From contig JAJNNX010000016.1 in NCBI GenBank assembly GCA_023159155.1, positions 682,001 to 746,000 of the forward strand: a DNA stretch of 64,000 nucleotides, written 5' to 3'. A program made the position numbers and the translations under genes. Origin of the DNA: Ustulina deusta. Its lineage: Eukaryota > Ascomycota > Sordariomycetes > Xylariales > Xylariaceae. Below are positions 24,165 to 36,803 of this stretch, piece by piece. The notes below the pieces were generated by a model. That model ran no database searches, was not told the origin of the DNA, and saw only the letters and a list, made by a program, of their open reading frames with translations. Each line of letters opens with the position of its first letter. Position 1 is the first letter of the stretch.

Positions 24165-25838
24165 GGTCGGTCGGGCTGTCTCTTGTCTGGCTGGCTGTGG
24201 CTCCTCTCTCCTCTTGTCGCGTGAGGTGGTCTGGTGGGGTTGGTGCCCCGGCCGTGCCGGTCCAGATGCAGGCCTGGACCCCTCGCTTCCTTTGTTCGCT
24301 GTGGCGGCTGCGGGAGCGCAGTGACGTCGTGGTTCGAACGCCGCGAGACAAGAAAAGGACGAAAAGAAAGGCGGAAGGTTCTGTCGCCGACGAGTCCGTT
24401 TGTTCGTGGGGTGGAGAAGGCGGGATGCGGTGTAGGGAGCTCGTCTGTGTGGTTCTGCAGAGCGACTACATGTCGTAATGCTTATTTTCTTTTTTGTTTT
24501 GGTTTGATTTGTTTTTGACGGCCACGTCTTTTCAATGCAATGAATGAAGGAATGAATGAGCCCAACTAGTGCCGCATACGAGAACCAGAGAACACGAATC
24601 TCAGAGCACAGAGCGCAAAACACTTGTCGTGGGAAAGTAGAGAGAGGTTCGAGCGCGAGGGTCTGTCAGGCGATCGTGCAAGCCAGGAATGGAAAGTGAT
24701 CATTATCTATTGCTATCGTTATCTCGGTACCAGCGTGAGCCCACCATGATATGCATGCAGAATGCCACCTAATCAGAAGCGCTAGAGGGAGGAGAAAACA
24801 TGGACGAGACTCCTTGCCGGCCTGTCTCGTCAAGAGAACAGATTGACGTGGAAAAGAGGACTATGGTGGCAGTTTGGTGCAAAGAGAGGGAGTGTTGTAC
24901 ATTGTGAAGCTTAATCGAAGCTCATGATAGATGGAGAGCTCTAGATTAGGTAGGTAATGTTTCATATCTTATAGAGGCACCCCTGTAGATTCCTGTACTT
25001 CAGGGAACGGATGGCGGCTGGAGATGGGTTGCAGGGATTCAAGGTTGAGGTTCAGGAACCGTAACACTATCAGATATGCATTTATGCGGCACCGTGCGGG
25101 GTGTAACGTCCACGGCGGTTACCTCCTACTAGGTACCTAAGGTAGTAGGCACCACTTATTTCTACCTATCGAGATCGATATCAGAGTTACCACGTCAGAT
25201 GTGAGGTGATGATTCTCCTGGAAGTGCTATTGAGTCAGAAAAACATTGAAATTATAACCCATAATCGTAGCCCAACTATCCATCTCCGAACAGAAGCAGT
25301 CAAGGCATTCCCATTCTGAGTGGGTCCACTTTCAGGGCGGAGAGAGGGGCCCAGCAAAAGGGTAGCTACCTATAAAACGGGCAGCATGATAAGGAACAAT
25401 GTTCCGATTTTCTTGTGATTATTAACGTAGAGACGATAAGGATCAACATACCTGGGCAACCCACCCACGATGCAGCTACGACTTTGCCCGCACTGGATAG
25501 CGGAAGCATGCTACGAGACAAGTTGCTTGCAGTGGCTGTTCGTGTCAAGTCCAACATTATTTCGAGAATGCTACAAATAGGAGCCCCTTTTCATTTGATG
25601 AATGAAGTCGTGTGTTGGGATATGGAACATGACGCGGCAACTAGAGTGTTTGTTTGTAATGGTATCTCTCTAATGATTCTGCCGACCGCATATTTGGATA
25701 ACTGAGATCCATGGTTCAATAGGTGACTGGGATCTATGTTCATGATCGTGGCAACTTCCGGTATTTACCGCGACATGGATGAAGTTTCGACAGCGACGGT
25801 GCTCGGCCACTACGGCCGTCAAGGTATCTGGTCTATTC
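24165..25838. other. Intergenic region upstream of the membrane-protein gene
   Basis: The proximal 500 bases are the likely leader and promoter of the membrane-protein gene. The rest lies 3' of the transcription-factor gene. The plus-strand frame at 25415-25705 has no family resemblance. Nothing else is seen. Confidence 0.5.
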
Positions 25839-28273
25839 TCACGAACCCGAAGTAGCCGGCGCTAACGCCGCAGCCGAGAAAGTAGGTACAATAGGAGACA
25901 TGGTTTGCTCGGACTCGCGATTATTCAGCAATACACATTCTAACTGCGGATTGAGAAAAGAATAGGGATCAAATCCCAAAGCGGCGGATCCGAAAAAAGG
26001 GCTAATGCTCATGGTATCAGCAACCAAGGCGTTCCACTCATCCGAGTCTGAACTGCTGGAGTGTGCTTTCGACTGGTCTACTGGAGGCAAGTACTCGTCT
26101 GCGACGGCTTGAATGTCCTCGGCTATCTTCCTGGATAGAGGCCATATTTCCCCATGTATCATAAGGATTCGTATAAGAGCATTGATCCTCTCGCGAAAGA
26201 TTGGCGAGTCCAGTCCTAGAAATACGCATGCGTCCAAGTATACGATAGCGACCCTTAACAGGCCTGGAACCATCTAGAGAAACTATTTGTCAGTAATTTA
26301 CCTCAATAGCAAGGGGCTCGACAGCACTACGAAGAATGTAGAAGAGAACAGGAAGTATTAGACCCGATGAACGACTACGATTTCTTGAAACCTTGCAATA
26401 GAGGAAAAGAACGACTCTAATAGCTGCTGGCTTACCAAGGGCCGGAGACTCTTGACGGGAAAAGTATACCGAAACAGATCGCAGACGCTATTGGCTGCTT
26501 GGATATCGACAGGATGCGGATTCCAGCCGAATTGTTTTACAGCCTGTCCCTTGCGATCAGGTCCACGACCAGGACCTATGGGAAAGTATTCGCGTATATT
26601 GAGGCCTTTTCTCAATGCAGACTGTCTAAGTCGAATTCGACTTCTGTTGGAGAAAGTTAGTGGCTGAAACTTAATCCTTGTCGTTCTATTGCCGTAGTCT
26701 TACATATGTGCCCACGCCACAGCACCAAAAAGCACTTGATCAGGCCTTCCATCTGGGTCGACTTCGGAGAACGAGCGTCCAGTTAGTGACAATTACTTCG
26801 GAATCATCTGCCTCGAGACTTCACAATACTGTGATAGATAGTATGAATAGGCGAACAACTCACTGACACCCATTTTCCATCGTGGAACACGGCGCAGAAA
26901 GTCACAGATTTTCGAGTCTGCCTCATTGATCCTTTCTATATTCTCCTCGTCTTCATCACTGACGTCATTACATAAAAATGATATATCAGCTTGTATGCGG
27001 CATATCTCGATTTGGAATGCTAAAGAAGGGAATTCCGAACGCCCAAGATCAATTTCTCTTTCGTACTGTAGAAGAGAGACAGGCGATGGAATGTCCTAGA
27101 ATATTACCAAACTCGTCAGTTACCAAGTCCTTCAGACGGTAAAGCAGCCTCGAATTAAGAATAATCTCCCTAGTCGAGAGACAGTAAAAAACTGCACACC
27201 TACCCCTGATTGATACTCCCATTCTTCCGAGTAGGGTATGTCCACGTCTGATTCGACGTCATAAGTTTCGACTACCGGCTCAGTCTCGTTGACACGCCTT
27301 ATCATCCCTTGAAACTTTATATACCACCAAGTCCGTCGATAGCTCTCTGCCCATACCGGGTCTGAAGCGCGATCTGCGAAGGCTTTGCGGTGCATACCAA
27401 GATCTATCGCCATTTTCCAACTCCGGTTTCCGAAATTAATATGGTGTGTGAATTTGTTCTCGCCAAAAGCAATGATGGCTAAAAGATGCAGACCTTGTAC
27501 AGACTGGACTGTGATGGGCAAGAGGCCACAAGCTGCGGAATAAGTTGCCCCTCGAAGGTCATTTAACCGGGGATCTCGAGTGTACAGCGCGCCACAAAAG
27601 TCGATAACAGAAAGTAAGAAGTGATAGGTGTTGGGATCCGACTCGACATACTTGAAAAAGTACTTCTTTGGTGGGAGAATCGGGTGGCCAAGGTAGAAAT
27701 GGTCGAAGAAGGCGCAGGCTAGCGATTCATGTCCGTTCGTATCCGTTGACCTTGGCGCCGTCCAACCATTTGGCAAGGCATTTGAAACGTCGAAGGGCAA
27801 GATCTTCGACGCACACTTCGTTGCGGCATTGACATGCTGTGATGAGGATATCGGTGGCTTGTCCGATATCAAATTCCGCTTTTTGGGGTCCCGTATGCCT
27901 CGTCTCGATTTCGCATAATAGCATGGCTTTTCTTCTACAAGGCATCGACCGCAGGCCGGTTGCTTTGCATCACATTTTACGCTGTGATGAATAATCATTC
28001 AGTAACTGTCGCGAAGCAGCAGAATCGAGCGACGCAGTGGGGCAATTGCTTCGCGACCAAAGTAGTCCAAAGAATAGTATTGATAGCAAAGGCTCTGGAA
28101 TTCAAGGTGAATTAAACGTACTGTTTGCTACGGCACTGAACACATGCCAATGAGGCACGGATGCTTGCCTTCGACCGGTTGCCCGCCGGCTTTGAACCGG
28201 AGGCGTCGGGCGAAAACTCAGCTGGGCTCGGACAGCCAGCCTCGTCTGCATCCTTCCTACTGTCGGGAGCCAT
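25839..28273 (-). CDS. Zn2Cys6 transcription factor with fungal-specific TF domain, six exons
   Basis: Exons are 28273-28122, 27981-27204, 27095-26864, 26761-26704, 26643-26436 and 26273-25839. They total 1863 nt, 620 aa. The binuclear zinc cluster uses Cys44, 47, 54, 61, 64 and 71 with C-x2-C-x6-C-x6-C-x2-C-x6-C spacing, and intron 1 splits codon 51 inside it. The middle region (about 90-420) matches the fungal-specific TF homology domain: FDHFYLGHPILPPKKYFFKY, the helix with SWKMAIDLGMHRK, RRTWWYIKFQGM, DVDIPY, and after intron 2 the segment SLLQYEREIDLGRSEFP. Exon 4 is only 58 nt (DPDGRPDQVLFGAVAWAHM). It is a nuclear DNA-binding regulator; its target genes are unknown. Introns 3 and 4 carry CACTAAC branch sites. 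The last join (exon 5 to 6) is the least certain because it has no diagnostic motif. Confidence 0.88.
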
Positions 28274-30125
28274 TGTGACAACTCAAAGTCCGATCCAACC
28301 TTGGAGGGTGGAGCGATGATATGGTACAGCAATCCTAATGTAGATTAGGCGTATGATGTTTAGGTTCCATAAGGGATCAGGTGACATTCCGCTTGGTATT
28401 GTGGTGTGGTAGATGATAGAAGGTATCCATCATAGGGCTGAAGCGATGATATATGAGCGGAGGGTCCCGTCACCCTCGTCCCCTGTACTGTACATGCAGC
28501 ACTTAGAAGCTTTCGACGGCCATCAAGCCTGCAGGGACCCGCGCTGCCAAGGACGGTGCCAAGAATGCCAGAATGTTATGCAAAGAAATTGTTCATGGTA
28601 AATGATGCTGTTGCAATTGAGAGAAGATGGGTCAGAAGACGGATCAGGCGACGGGGATCCGAGGGGCGCCGAGGGGGGGGGCACAGACAAAGAGCGGGTT
28701 TTCTATGGGAAGAGGCTGCGAAGGGGAGACCAGGGTTCTGGCTCGTTGCAGGCAAGGATGGCCGACCTAAGCCCATGGTGTTGAGGTTGCTGACATCTTA
28801 TATGCCCTCCATCAATCTGACGGCAGAACGGCGGGTTGGGTCCTCGAGCCAAGAGCCAGCGGCGGCTGACTAAAACTGATCTGGTGCTTAGCCCTCCCGA
28901 CTTACCTGGACAAATATCAGCAACAAATTTGAGTTGCTGAGAACGGGCATTCAGTATCGTATACCACGATGTCTACTATGCCAAGAGTTGATCCCCGCGC
29001 TGCCGATGCACGCTGGGCCTTGTTATCTGTACGTTGAAATGATTGGTGACTTGTGGAGACCGCTGGAACAGATTCGCCTCTGCCTGGCAAGAATCAGGGG
29101 GTTTGCCTTTCACCATCTGGTTGCCCAGGGCCATCCAGATACCTCCGCCCTGTTGCATCATAACAGTTGTGAGGATTGGTTGGGGGGATTAGGTCAGCTC
29201 GCTGCGATTGGCCACGATGCGGCGCGCCAGTACCTGTTTGAACGGATCCCGGCGAATCAGTGTACCTATCTTTTGGCGGCCCAGCTCTCATGCGGGGATA
29301 GAAGTAGCGCCGCCCCATTTGTCCATCTGTCGGTGAAAAACGACGGGAGAAAAAAATCATCGTGGCACGCGTAATTAATTAATTACACATTGGACCCGCG
29401 GTTGGCGTGTTCGCCGCAAGAGATGACATACATAGTGATGCATAGCGCTACTTATTTAGTGCACATAAATCGCTGTCTTTAGCTAGACCAGTGTACCGCC
29501 TAGGCTCTCGGCAATTTCTATCTTGGGTCTGTCTGACGTGTGGCTTTGATTGTGGCTGATGTGGGAAGACACGCTGCAGGCCTTGGCATAGTACCGAGAT
29601 TCGATAGCGGGTGAGCACTAGGGACTTATTGGGTAATCGATAAAGGGTCCCGACCGAGACGGTCCGGCAATGGCGCTAATTTATACCTCGGTGATTTAGT
29701 CCAGTCGGCATTGCCGCCCCTGTCATGCCATGCCATGCCCTGCCCTTTAACATGGTCATACGTACGCGAAAACAGCGTCGGCGCGGGAAATCAATGACCT
29801 ACCTACCTCTCTCCTGCTCAATCAAGTGTATATGCATTTCATACAACGTTACGACCACCCTTCTGCTCTACATACGTTGGTAGCGAACCGGTTCCCTTCC
29901 TGGCCTATCTCACCGCTTCTGTTATATGTGGCTCGTCGTGAGAGTCCTCTTTGCATGAGGCGTCCTTCGAGCAGCCATCCCATCCCGGCCGACCGTCGGC
30001 GCCCGCGCGTGCTCGTCCGATAGCTGCCAATCCGACAATGGCAACGTAGCGCGTCGCCTTCGAGAACATCACACGACCGTCCATCCCATCCCATCCCATC
30101 CCATCCATTGCGCCCATCGACCCGC
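28274..30125. other. Intergenic region shared by divergent TF and PEX2 genes
   Basis: The Zn2Cys6 gene and PEX2 diverge from here, so both promoters lie inside. Frames at 28934-29374 (+) and 29094-29360 (-) show no family features. The region contains TACCTACC near 29798 and a CCATC repeat just before PEX2. Confidence 0.5.
30081..30105. repeat. Five tandem CCATC units
   Basis: Perfect (CCATC)5 ending 20 bases before the PEX2 start codon, so it probably lies in the mRNA leader. Confidence 0.9.
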
Positions 30126-31532
30126 ATGAGCGCCACCAGCTTTGCCCAGGCCCAGCAGCGCCTAGCTGTGCGGCGACAGACCCGTGAACGAGAAGCCCAA
30201 GCCCAGCTCGCTGCCCGTCGCGAGGCCTCGCGCGCTTGGTCGCAGGTTACTCGCCTGCCCTTCCCCCTGGACCGCCTGGGGTCTACGTCGCTGTCTGCAT
30301 GGGAACTAGTCTCGTCGCGCGAAGGTACCAAACCCGCCTTTCGCGTCGGCCAGGTGGACGCCGAGCTGCTTGATGAAGACTTGGTTCAGCAACTACGCGA
30401 TCAGGTTGGCGATGCCCTCAAATACTTGGGAACGAACCTCCGCGACGACTGGGCCGCCGAAATCCTCCTAGCTCTCCGCGCTATACTATTCAAGCTCACT
30501 GTCTGGGATCATGATGCTACCTATGGTGCTGCCTTGCAGAACCTGAAATACACCGACGCTCGCCGCGAAGGCCCTGTTTTGGTGCCCCCGAGTAAATGGC
30601 AAAAGAGTTTGTACGGCTTGGTCACGGTGGCGGGGAAATATGGGTGGACAAAATGGGAGAATTGGCTCTTGGATCAAGACAATGGTTATGACGAGCCCTC
30701 GCCTTGGGTGAAACGATTATCTGGTCTTACGACACGTATCACGACTGTGCATTCGATGGCCGCCTTCGTCTCCTTCTTAGTGTTTCTACTCCATGGGAGA
30801 TACCGCACGATCCTCGACAGAGCATTAAGGATGCGCTTGGCGCCCCCGACCAGCCAAGTCAGCCGTGAAGTCTCTTTCGAGTACTTGAATCGGCAACTAG
30901 TCTGGCATGCATTCACTGAGTTCCTTCTGTTTGTTTTGCCTTTGGTGGGCATTAATCGATGGCGGCGATGGCTGAGCCGTACGTGGAGGAAAACAAAGGA
31001 ACTCATCCACGTCGGGCCGGAGGAAGACGCGGGGGAGAAGAAGGGCGAGTTTGCCTTCTTGCCCGAACGCACTTGTGCCATATGCTACCAGGACCAAAAC
31101 AGCGCAGTTTCGGAGACGGAAGTCCTAGCAGCGGCTGCATCGAGTGGCGTGGTAGGATCGGCACAGACCGATATCACAAATCCGTACGAGACGATCCCTT
31201 GTGGATGTATCTACTGCTTTGTCTGCATAGCGACACGTTTGGAACGCGAGGAGGGCGAGGGCTGGACTTGCCTCCGCTGTGGCGAATTGGTGAAGGAATG
31301 TAAGCCTTGGAGCGGTGATGTTCTGGAAGAACAGCCTAAAACGCCATTTCCCAATGCCAAGCACGTTGGGTTTGTCGATGACGAGAATGTTAGCACGCAT
31401 TCGGCCAAAGAGAGCGAAGTGGAAGCCCAGAATGCAGAACCCGACACCAATGCACACGACAGCACTGAAGATACGGACTCTGAAATTTATGAAGAGGAAG
31501 AAGCTGGAGTAGGTGATGATTTTGAAGATTAA
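30126..31532 (+). CDS. PEX2: Peroxin-2, peroxisomal RING E3 ligase subunit
   Basis: Single exon, 468 aa. PEX2 forms the peroxisomal ubiquitin-ligase complex with PEX10 and PEX12, which ubiquitinates the import receptor PEX5. The N-terminal Pex2/Pex12 domain includes LLDEDLVQQLRDQVGDALKY, KLTVWDHDATYGAALQNLKY, KSLYGLVTVAGKYGW and hydrophobic helices (FVSFLVFLLHGRYRTILDRAL; LVWHAFTEFLLFVLPLVGI). The RING at 317-385 has Cys317-x2-Cys320, then CGCIYCFVC, and Cys382-x2-Cys385. A 50-residue acidic tail ends the protein. The frame extends six codons upstream only through a TTG, so the ATG at 30126 (MSATSFAQAQQR) is used. Confidence 0.95.
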   Translation: MSATSFAQAQQRLAVRRQTREREAQAQLAARREASRAWSQVTRLPFPLDRLGSTSLSAWELVSSREGTKPAFRVGQVDAELLDEDLVQQLRDQVGDALKYLGTNLRDDWAAEILLALRAILFKLTVWDHDATYGAALQNLKYTDARREGPVLVPPSKWQKSLYGLVTVAGKYGWTKWENWLLDQDNGYDEPSPWVKRLSGLTTRITTVHSMAAFVSFLVFLLHGRYRTILDRALRMRLAPPTSQVSREVSFEYLNRQLVWHAFTEFLLFVLPLVGINRWRRWLSRTWRKTKELIHVGPEEDAGEKKGEFAFLPERTCAICYQDQNSAVSETEVLAAAASSGVVGSAQTDITNPYETIPCGCIYCFVCIATRLEREEGEGWTCLRCGELVKECKPWSGDVLEEQPKTPFPNAKHVGFVDDENVSTHSAKESEVEAQNAEPDTNAHDSTEDTDSEIYEEEEAGVGDDFED

Positions 31533-33581
31533 CCACTGGCCTATCATCTGTCAAGCCCATCCTGGTGTTCCTACAAATGGATCAAGTAGGTTTATGGTCT
31601 CGCCGAGACAAGCATATTTAAGGTTGAATAAGTCAATGCTAAAAGAGTGGCTGTCCTTGGAATTATTTCTGTCTTAACGAACCCTAGGATACGCAATTTC
31701 TCGAGAGATCAACACACGCGTGGCGAGGATCGAGGCAACACACGGCCGATTATTTGGGCTTACCACATTTCCATATTTACGAGAAAATGTGGGCGTCTGC
31801 GCTCATAAGATGATAATTATCATACTCTAAATTCCTCTATCCATCTACATCGCTAGGCGCATAGAGACGAACTGAGTCGAAATTCCCCCATGTAATCCGA
31901 GGCGAAAATTCCAACTCCCTCGAGAGTTGTCAAGCCACTTGGAAGTCCTATCCAAGAAAGCCAGACAAGATCACTGTTGAACAAAGGACGCAGCGCAGAA
32001 TTCATGCGGGTTAGGAATGCCTCAGTGCCTGGGCCTAGCATCCTTAACCCAAACGGTGGTAGCGGCCCAGAACTTTACAAGAGAAAAGCAGAGTCAGTCA
32101 CATGCATAGCACTGCATTGCACTTTGCAGCGAGAGGTGCTGTCCGCGAAAACACGAATATAACATTCTCCAGGATGATTGGTATTTGCTCTTCACTAGCC
32201 TACCCTTGTTTTTACCTAGCTGTACATTATCCAAAAGGGCTTAGCTAGAATACGGTGTATATCCCCTGACTTGTGTCACCCCTACTTGTACCAAGTGCTC
32301 CTATTAATTGTTACTAAATCCCGAATAAACTCGAACTCCGGTGGGCTATCAAACCGATGGCATGGACAGGTCGAGGGAATGCTGTTCATTAATGTTTAAT
32401 TCCAGCAGTATCCATCCGGCAAGAGTTACCAGACCTCCAATAGCCATATAGATAGACAAACATCCATACCTCACTCAGATCGAAGCCTACATCGCTTCGC
32501 CCACCGAGGAGTAATCATCAAGCATACCCATATTGTGTCGTTTATTTCATCAGTTGCTCTTAAGACCTGCTGAGTTCATGCCATGTTGGCAAGCCATAGT
32601 GCTAAATAGACGACAACAATACCCAGGATAGGGCAGGGTAACCCAGCCACCCCCTTTTCACCAACATGGAAGACGTTCGTTCATAGCTCGTCCTCGCGAG
32701 GACATATTCCAAAGCGAGCTAGCTAGAGGCACTTCACACCACCAGCGCTCCAGTGGCGGAATCAGTTCAGACGCAAACTATCCCGGGGCAGATAGATTGC
32801 AGCACCAACTAGTTATCTTCCTATCCAGTATCTCCAAGCGCGTCGCGCAAGCTCTAGACGTCAGCGTTGACATCAGATTTTGCCTCATTTCAGCGCCAAT
32901 GGGAGATCCTGGGAGCTCTATCTCCTAGATGGGTAGGTAGGTAGGTAGGTAGACATGTACATGCCCAACTGCAATCGGTCGCATTAACAATCGAATTCCT
33001 AACTGGTATATATCAAGTAACTGAATCAATCTAGTTAGGTAAATCTCGGACGAAAGGGGGAGAGAAAGAAATAGCTGTGAATAATGGTGTTTATATAACT
33101 AACCCCACGCCCAGCCAAGATGCTGAGCAGATCCTTAGCCTTGAAGTAGGCAAGCAGACAGACGGTGGGCAAGCAGTTCGAGCCGGAAAGATATGTATTT
33201 CATTCGGAGTCTTACCTTGAAGAACTCTAGACTATAATCTCTGTACTTTCAACGGTGTGATTACGTATGTCCTCTAGTTCACAAACACCCAACTCCGCAT
33301 ACGCAAACATAGGACTACACAAGAAGCATCGCCTATACATGCTATGTCCGTCACTAATGCGCCGCAATTACGTTCGTTTCCATAGGCCTGTATAATGCAC
33401 AATCCACAGCACACATTCTTGTTTTGCGCCCAAATCAAGGGATACCAGGACTATGTGGTTTCTGTCGCCGGGCATAATGTCTTGTCCGAATAACCTCTAG
33501 ATCAAGAGCCTCCAAGAGGTGGCATCATCTTTGCTTTCGTTTCTCGCTCCTTGATCTTCGCCATCTACTATTTACCATGCT
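31533..33581. other. Intergenic region between convergent PEX2 and KAP120
   Basis: Both neighbours end here. A minus-strand frame at 31853-32041 of about 60 codons is mildly protein-like but isolated. A (GTAG)5 tract sits at 32933-32952. No RNA gene or transposon is recognised. Confidence 0.5.
32933..32952. repeat. Tandem GTAG repeat, five units
   Basis: Perfect (GTAG)5, the longest tandem form of the GTAGGTA word that recurs throughout the intergenic DNA of this window. Confidence 0.9.
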
Positions 33582-36500
33582 TTACGTACTACGCGGGCCA
33601 GACAACCTGTTTTCCAGATCCTGAAAGCCAGCAAGAACGTCCTTATCAACATTAGCCAACCACTCTTGGAACGTCTGCTCACCGACAACCTGCGCAAGAC
33701 CTTGCAATCTCTCCTTGACAAACGTATAAGAGATGACAGTCCGAATGGGATCTGTAATATATAGTTCGCGCTCCGCGATGTCCTTCTCGGTAGGAGGTGG
33801 TGTCTCGGTGCTATATAGCCCGTCGTGGCCGGGTGTATCGTCATCCCAAATCTGGCAGATAACACTAGTCCACATGGAGAGGTAGTCTTGTAGCTTCCCT
33901 AGAACGAGACCAGCCATGGGTTGAGGAAGCTCAAGCAGACGCGTGATGCCGAGGAGATTTAGCTTGAGCCGATCAGGTTCCGCCATAGTGTCGAAACATG
34001 AAAACCACTCAGTGCTGAGCCATCCCCAGACATTCTCAATAGGTTCCAATGCGCCAAGCATCGCAACGAACGTAGAAGGATGTATAACCGCGATGCGTGA
34101 GAGTATGGTCAAGTAACTTGCCAGGTTCAAAGGGTCAAGGCGGCTCTGTTTTCTCTTAGGTCCGGATGTTTGGTGAGCCTCATAAGCATCGCGAATTCCA
34201 TCAAGCAGATGTTTTAAAAATCCTATTTCCACCATGTCCCGAATCAACAATTGGAAGCCTTGGTCGCCGCCAAGCTGATGAGAAAGGCGCAAGGTCATTT
34301 CAATATAATTCGTGGTCAGGTTCACCTGGTTGTGAGGCTTCATTTCCAGGGATGCTAAAAGTGACTTCAGAAGTGGTTGACGATAGTGGTCCTCAAGAAG
34401 GGACTGGGGAGCCAAAGCAATATAACAACCGACGATATTGACGCATACTTCAGCATGATCATTTTGACTCGCAAGCTGTTCGATCCCCACACTGGCGAGA
34501 CTAAGGAGGCTGGAAGACAAGGGAGGCTGGCTATATTGTAAAAGATGAAGCCATAAATTCAACGCTTCGTCAAGAAGGTGGAAAGAGATGTCACTTCCCT
34601 CTTGTGTAGATTCGGTGACCAATGGCAGCACTAGATGCTGATACCGTTGAAAGTCAGTTCTCATAGCGACGACGAGACTAAGCAAGATCTCCAAAACCGC
34701 TTGCTTCATCATGAACCCGAGCTTGTCTGCCGAGCTCCAGACGTCTGGTAGCACATCCATTATTCGGTCGCTGAATGGAGTGATACTCGTGTCCATCCGC
34801 GAAATAAGACTTCGCAGAGTGTCAACCATAGCTAGTTTCGTCTCTTCGGCCTCGACGGTCTGCACCAAGTTGGTGAGTTCTTCTAGTATACGCGGCGCCT
34901 GGATGACGAAGCTACCTTGGTCGAACCCAAATTCATTTACAACGTGTTTAAACTGCCTTGCAGCTGTAATCCGAACAACAATATCATTATAAGGATCGTT
35001 GGAGTTGAGGAAATGCTTGAATATCTCGTACACCAACGGGCGCGTCTCATTTGCTATCTTTACCGGCACCCATTGGCTCAAGAGAATGGCAATACGCCGC
35101 CGGAGAATCTGACACATGTGAGTCGTCTGCACTGCATCAGCCGCAATTACTGATCTCAGTAAAGTGTCGAAATCAAAATTGTTCTCTACCAAAGCGGCTG
35201 CCAGGCCCATGACCGTATAAACAGCCTCTTTAGTGGTAATGCTGGCTTGTGGATCTCGAACCGTCGTGAAGTAGGCCAGTAAGGGTTCGAGTAAGAGATT
35301 TTTATAGTGCATGAGAAGGTCCAAGAAGAGCTTCTCAGCACATGGCCGTACTTCCCACTCGTAGGCGTTGCCTTGATTCTCCTCTCGTCGCTCCCATTCC
35401 TGTGGATCATCTTCCCAAGCTTCCATGTCTGCCTTTCTAAACACCAAAAGGTGAGTGATTATGGTGTGTGCCATCTGATTAACAAACTCGTCTGAGAAGA
35501 GCTGCGATTTGATAGTTCTGATAGCTTCCTGTTGCTCCTGGGCGTCTTCTTTTGAGCGGTACTTGATCGATTGAACTGGGCGGTGCGTCATTTTAACACA
35601 ACTTCTCATGAGAAGCAGACCTTTCAAAGCAAGTTCCTCCATAAGAGGACCCGCAGCCGTCGACAGTGTCTCACTCGAGGAGCTGCCTTGGTGAATTCCC
35701 TCTGATTGGCCGAAAACCAGCGAAAACTCGGCAACAAGGTTCCAATACGCACGAGCAAGCTCAGAAGAGCCAGGCAGAGCGGCAAAACTGGCTGGACGGG
35801 AAGATGCCATATCGATGTGTAGCTTTGTGAACTGGAGGAGGTGCTTCCCAATAGCCGGGTACTTTTCATTCGTCAGGTGGAGCAGCTGTCCAAACTGGGA
35901 CTGGGAAAAGGCCCAAATTTGCCGAACAACCTCGTCTTTGTGGGGGGATTCATATCCCGCGGTCAGGAGGCGGCGAAGGGTCTTGAACGCCGTCAAGCTA
36001 TTTCCCATGGCGGCCACGGCATTTCTCTCGTCACCTTGGCCACTAGTCGCGAAAGCCAACCATAGCCTTGTCTTGACATCGTAGATCTCTGCTAGCACCT
36101 GCACGAGCTCTGGGGTGACAGCCTGCAAGGCCCTCTGGGATTTCAACAAGCGTGCAGTACCTAATTCCTTCACAATGCGTAGCAGGATCAGAAGACCACC
36201 AGCAAGAGACTGTTCACCATCCCGTGATGCCTTCAGCTGAGCGATGAGGCTATCTAGAGCGTCAGGCCACTCTCCGGGGAAGTCGATGCGTGCAATCTTG
36301 GCGACGACCAAGGCGTTGTGCAAGGCGAGCTGTGGATCGGGCTCTTCGATGGAGCCGCGGAACAGATTGGAGCGGATCAGGTGTTTTTCGGCGGGTTGGA
36401 TGGCATTCTTGACGGTGTGGGCACGCCAGCAGTTGTCGATGCCGTTCTTCAGCTGGATGATGGCAAGGAAGCGAATCTCTCGAGGCAGGCTGCTGTCGAG

Positions 36501-36803
36501 GAAGACTGTCTGTATCAAGAACGAGCGGGTCAGTCGGGTTCAAAACCACAGTCTGGTTGCGGGGCAGGCGTCGAGTTCTCTGGGCCGGGACATGTCAAGC
36601 GTTGCACGCCTTCGGCAGGATCATAGGCATCGCACCTGTAAGGTAGGATAGTACTCTGCATGGCCCTGCCAGGAGGCCAACTGTTGGTCGGCCGCCTGTC
36701 GCTGGTGGTGATGCTGCGAGGAACTGGCTGACTGGAGGGTACGACAGAGCTCGGCACGGCTGAGCGGACTCGCCGCCCCAGGGACCTCTATAGCGAAATT
36801 CAT
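33582..36803 (-). CDS. KAP120: Importin-beta family nuclear transport receptor KAP120
   Basis: Exons are 36803-36636 and 36509-33582. They total 1031 aa, about the usual length of this family (Kap120/importin-11). The N terminus matches the importin-beta N-terminal domain: an AELCRTLQSASS helix, QLASWQGHAEYYPTLQ, then across the intron TVFLDSSLPREIRFLAI and QLKNGIDNCWR. HEAT-repeat helices fill the remainder; ...WRAHTVKNAIQPAEKHLIR is typical. The protein carries cargo through nuclear pores under control of Ran-GTP; in yeast Kap120 imports ribosome-biogenesis factors. The intron (126 nt, GTGCGA...ATACAG) is in phase 0. A CTGAC-like branch lies about 20 bases upstream of the acceptor. Confidence 0.92.

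Noticed and set aside
23740..24324. 194-codon plus-strand frame with long Ser runs
   Set aside because: It is the antisense shadow of the Asp- and Ser-rich N terminus of the membrane protein.
28934..29374. 146-codon plus-strand frame between the TF and PEX2 genes
   Set aside because: No recognisable domain; an equally long frame on the opposite strand is equally featureless.
31853..32041. Protein-like 62-codon minus-strand frame
   Set aside because: Isolated, with no flanking exons or splice sites that extend it and no family match.
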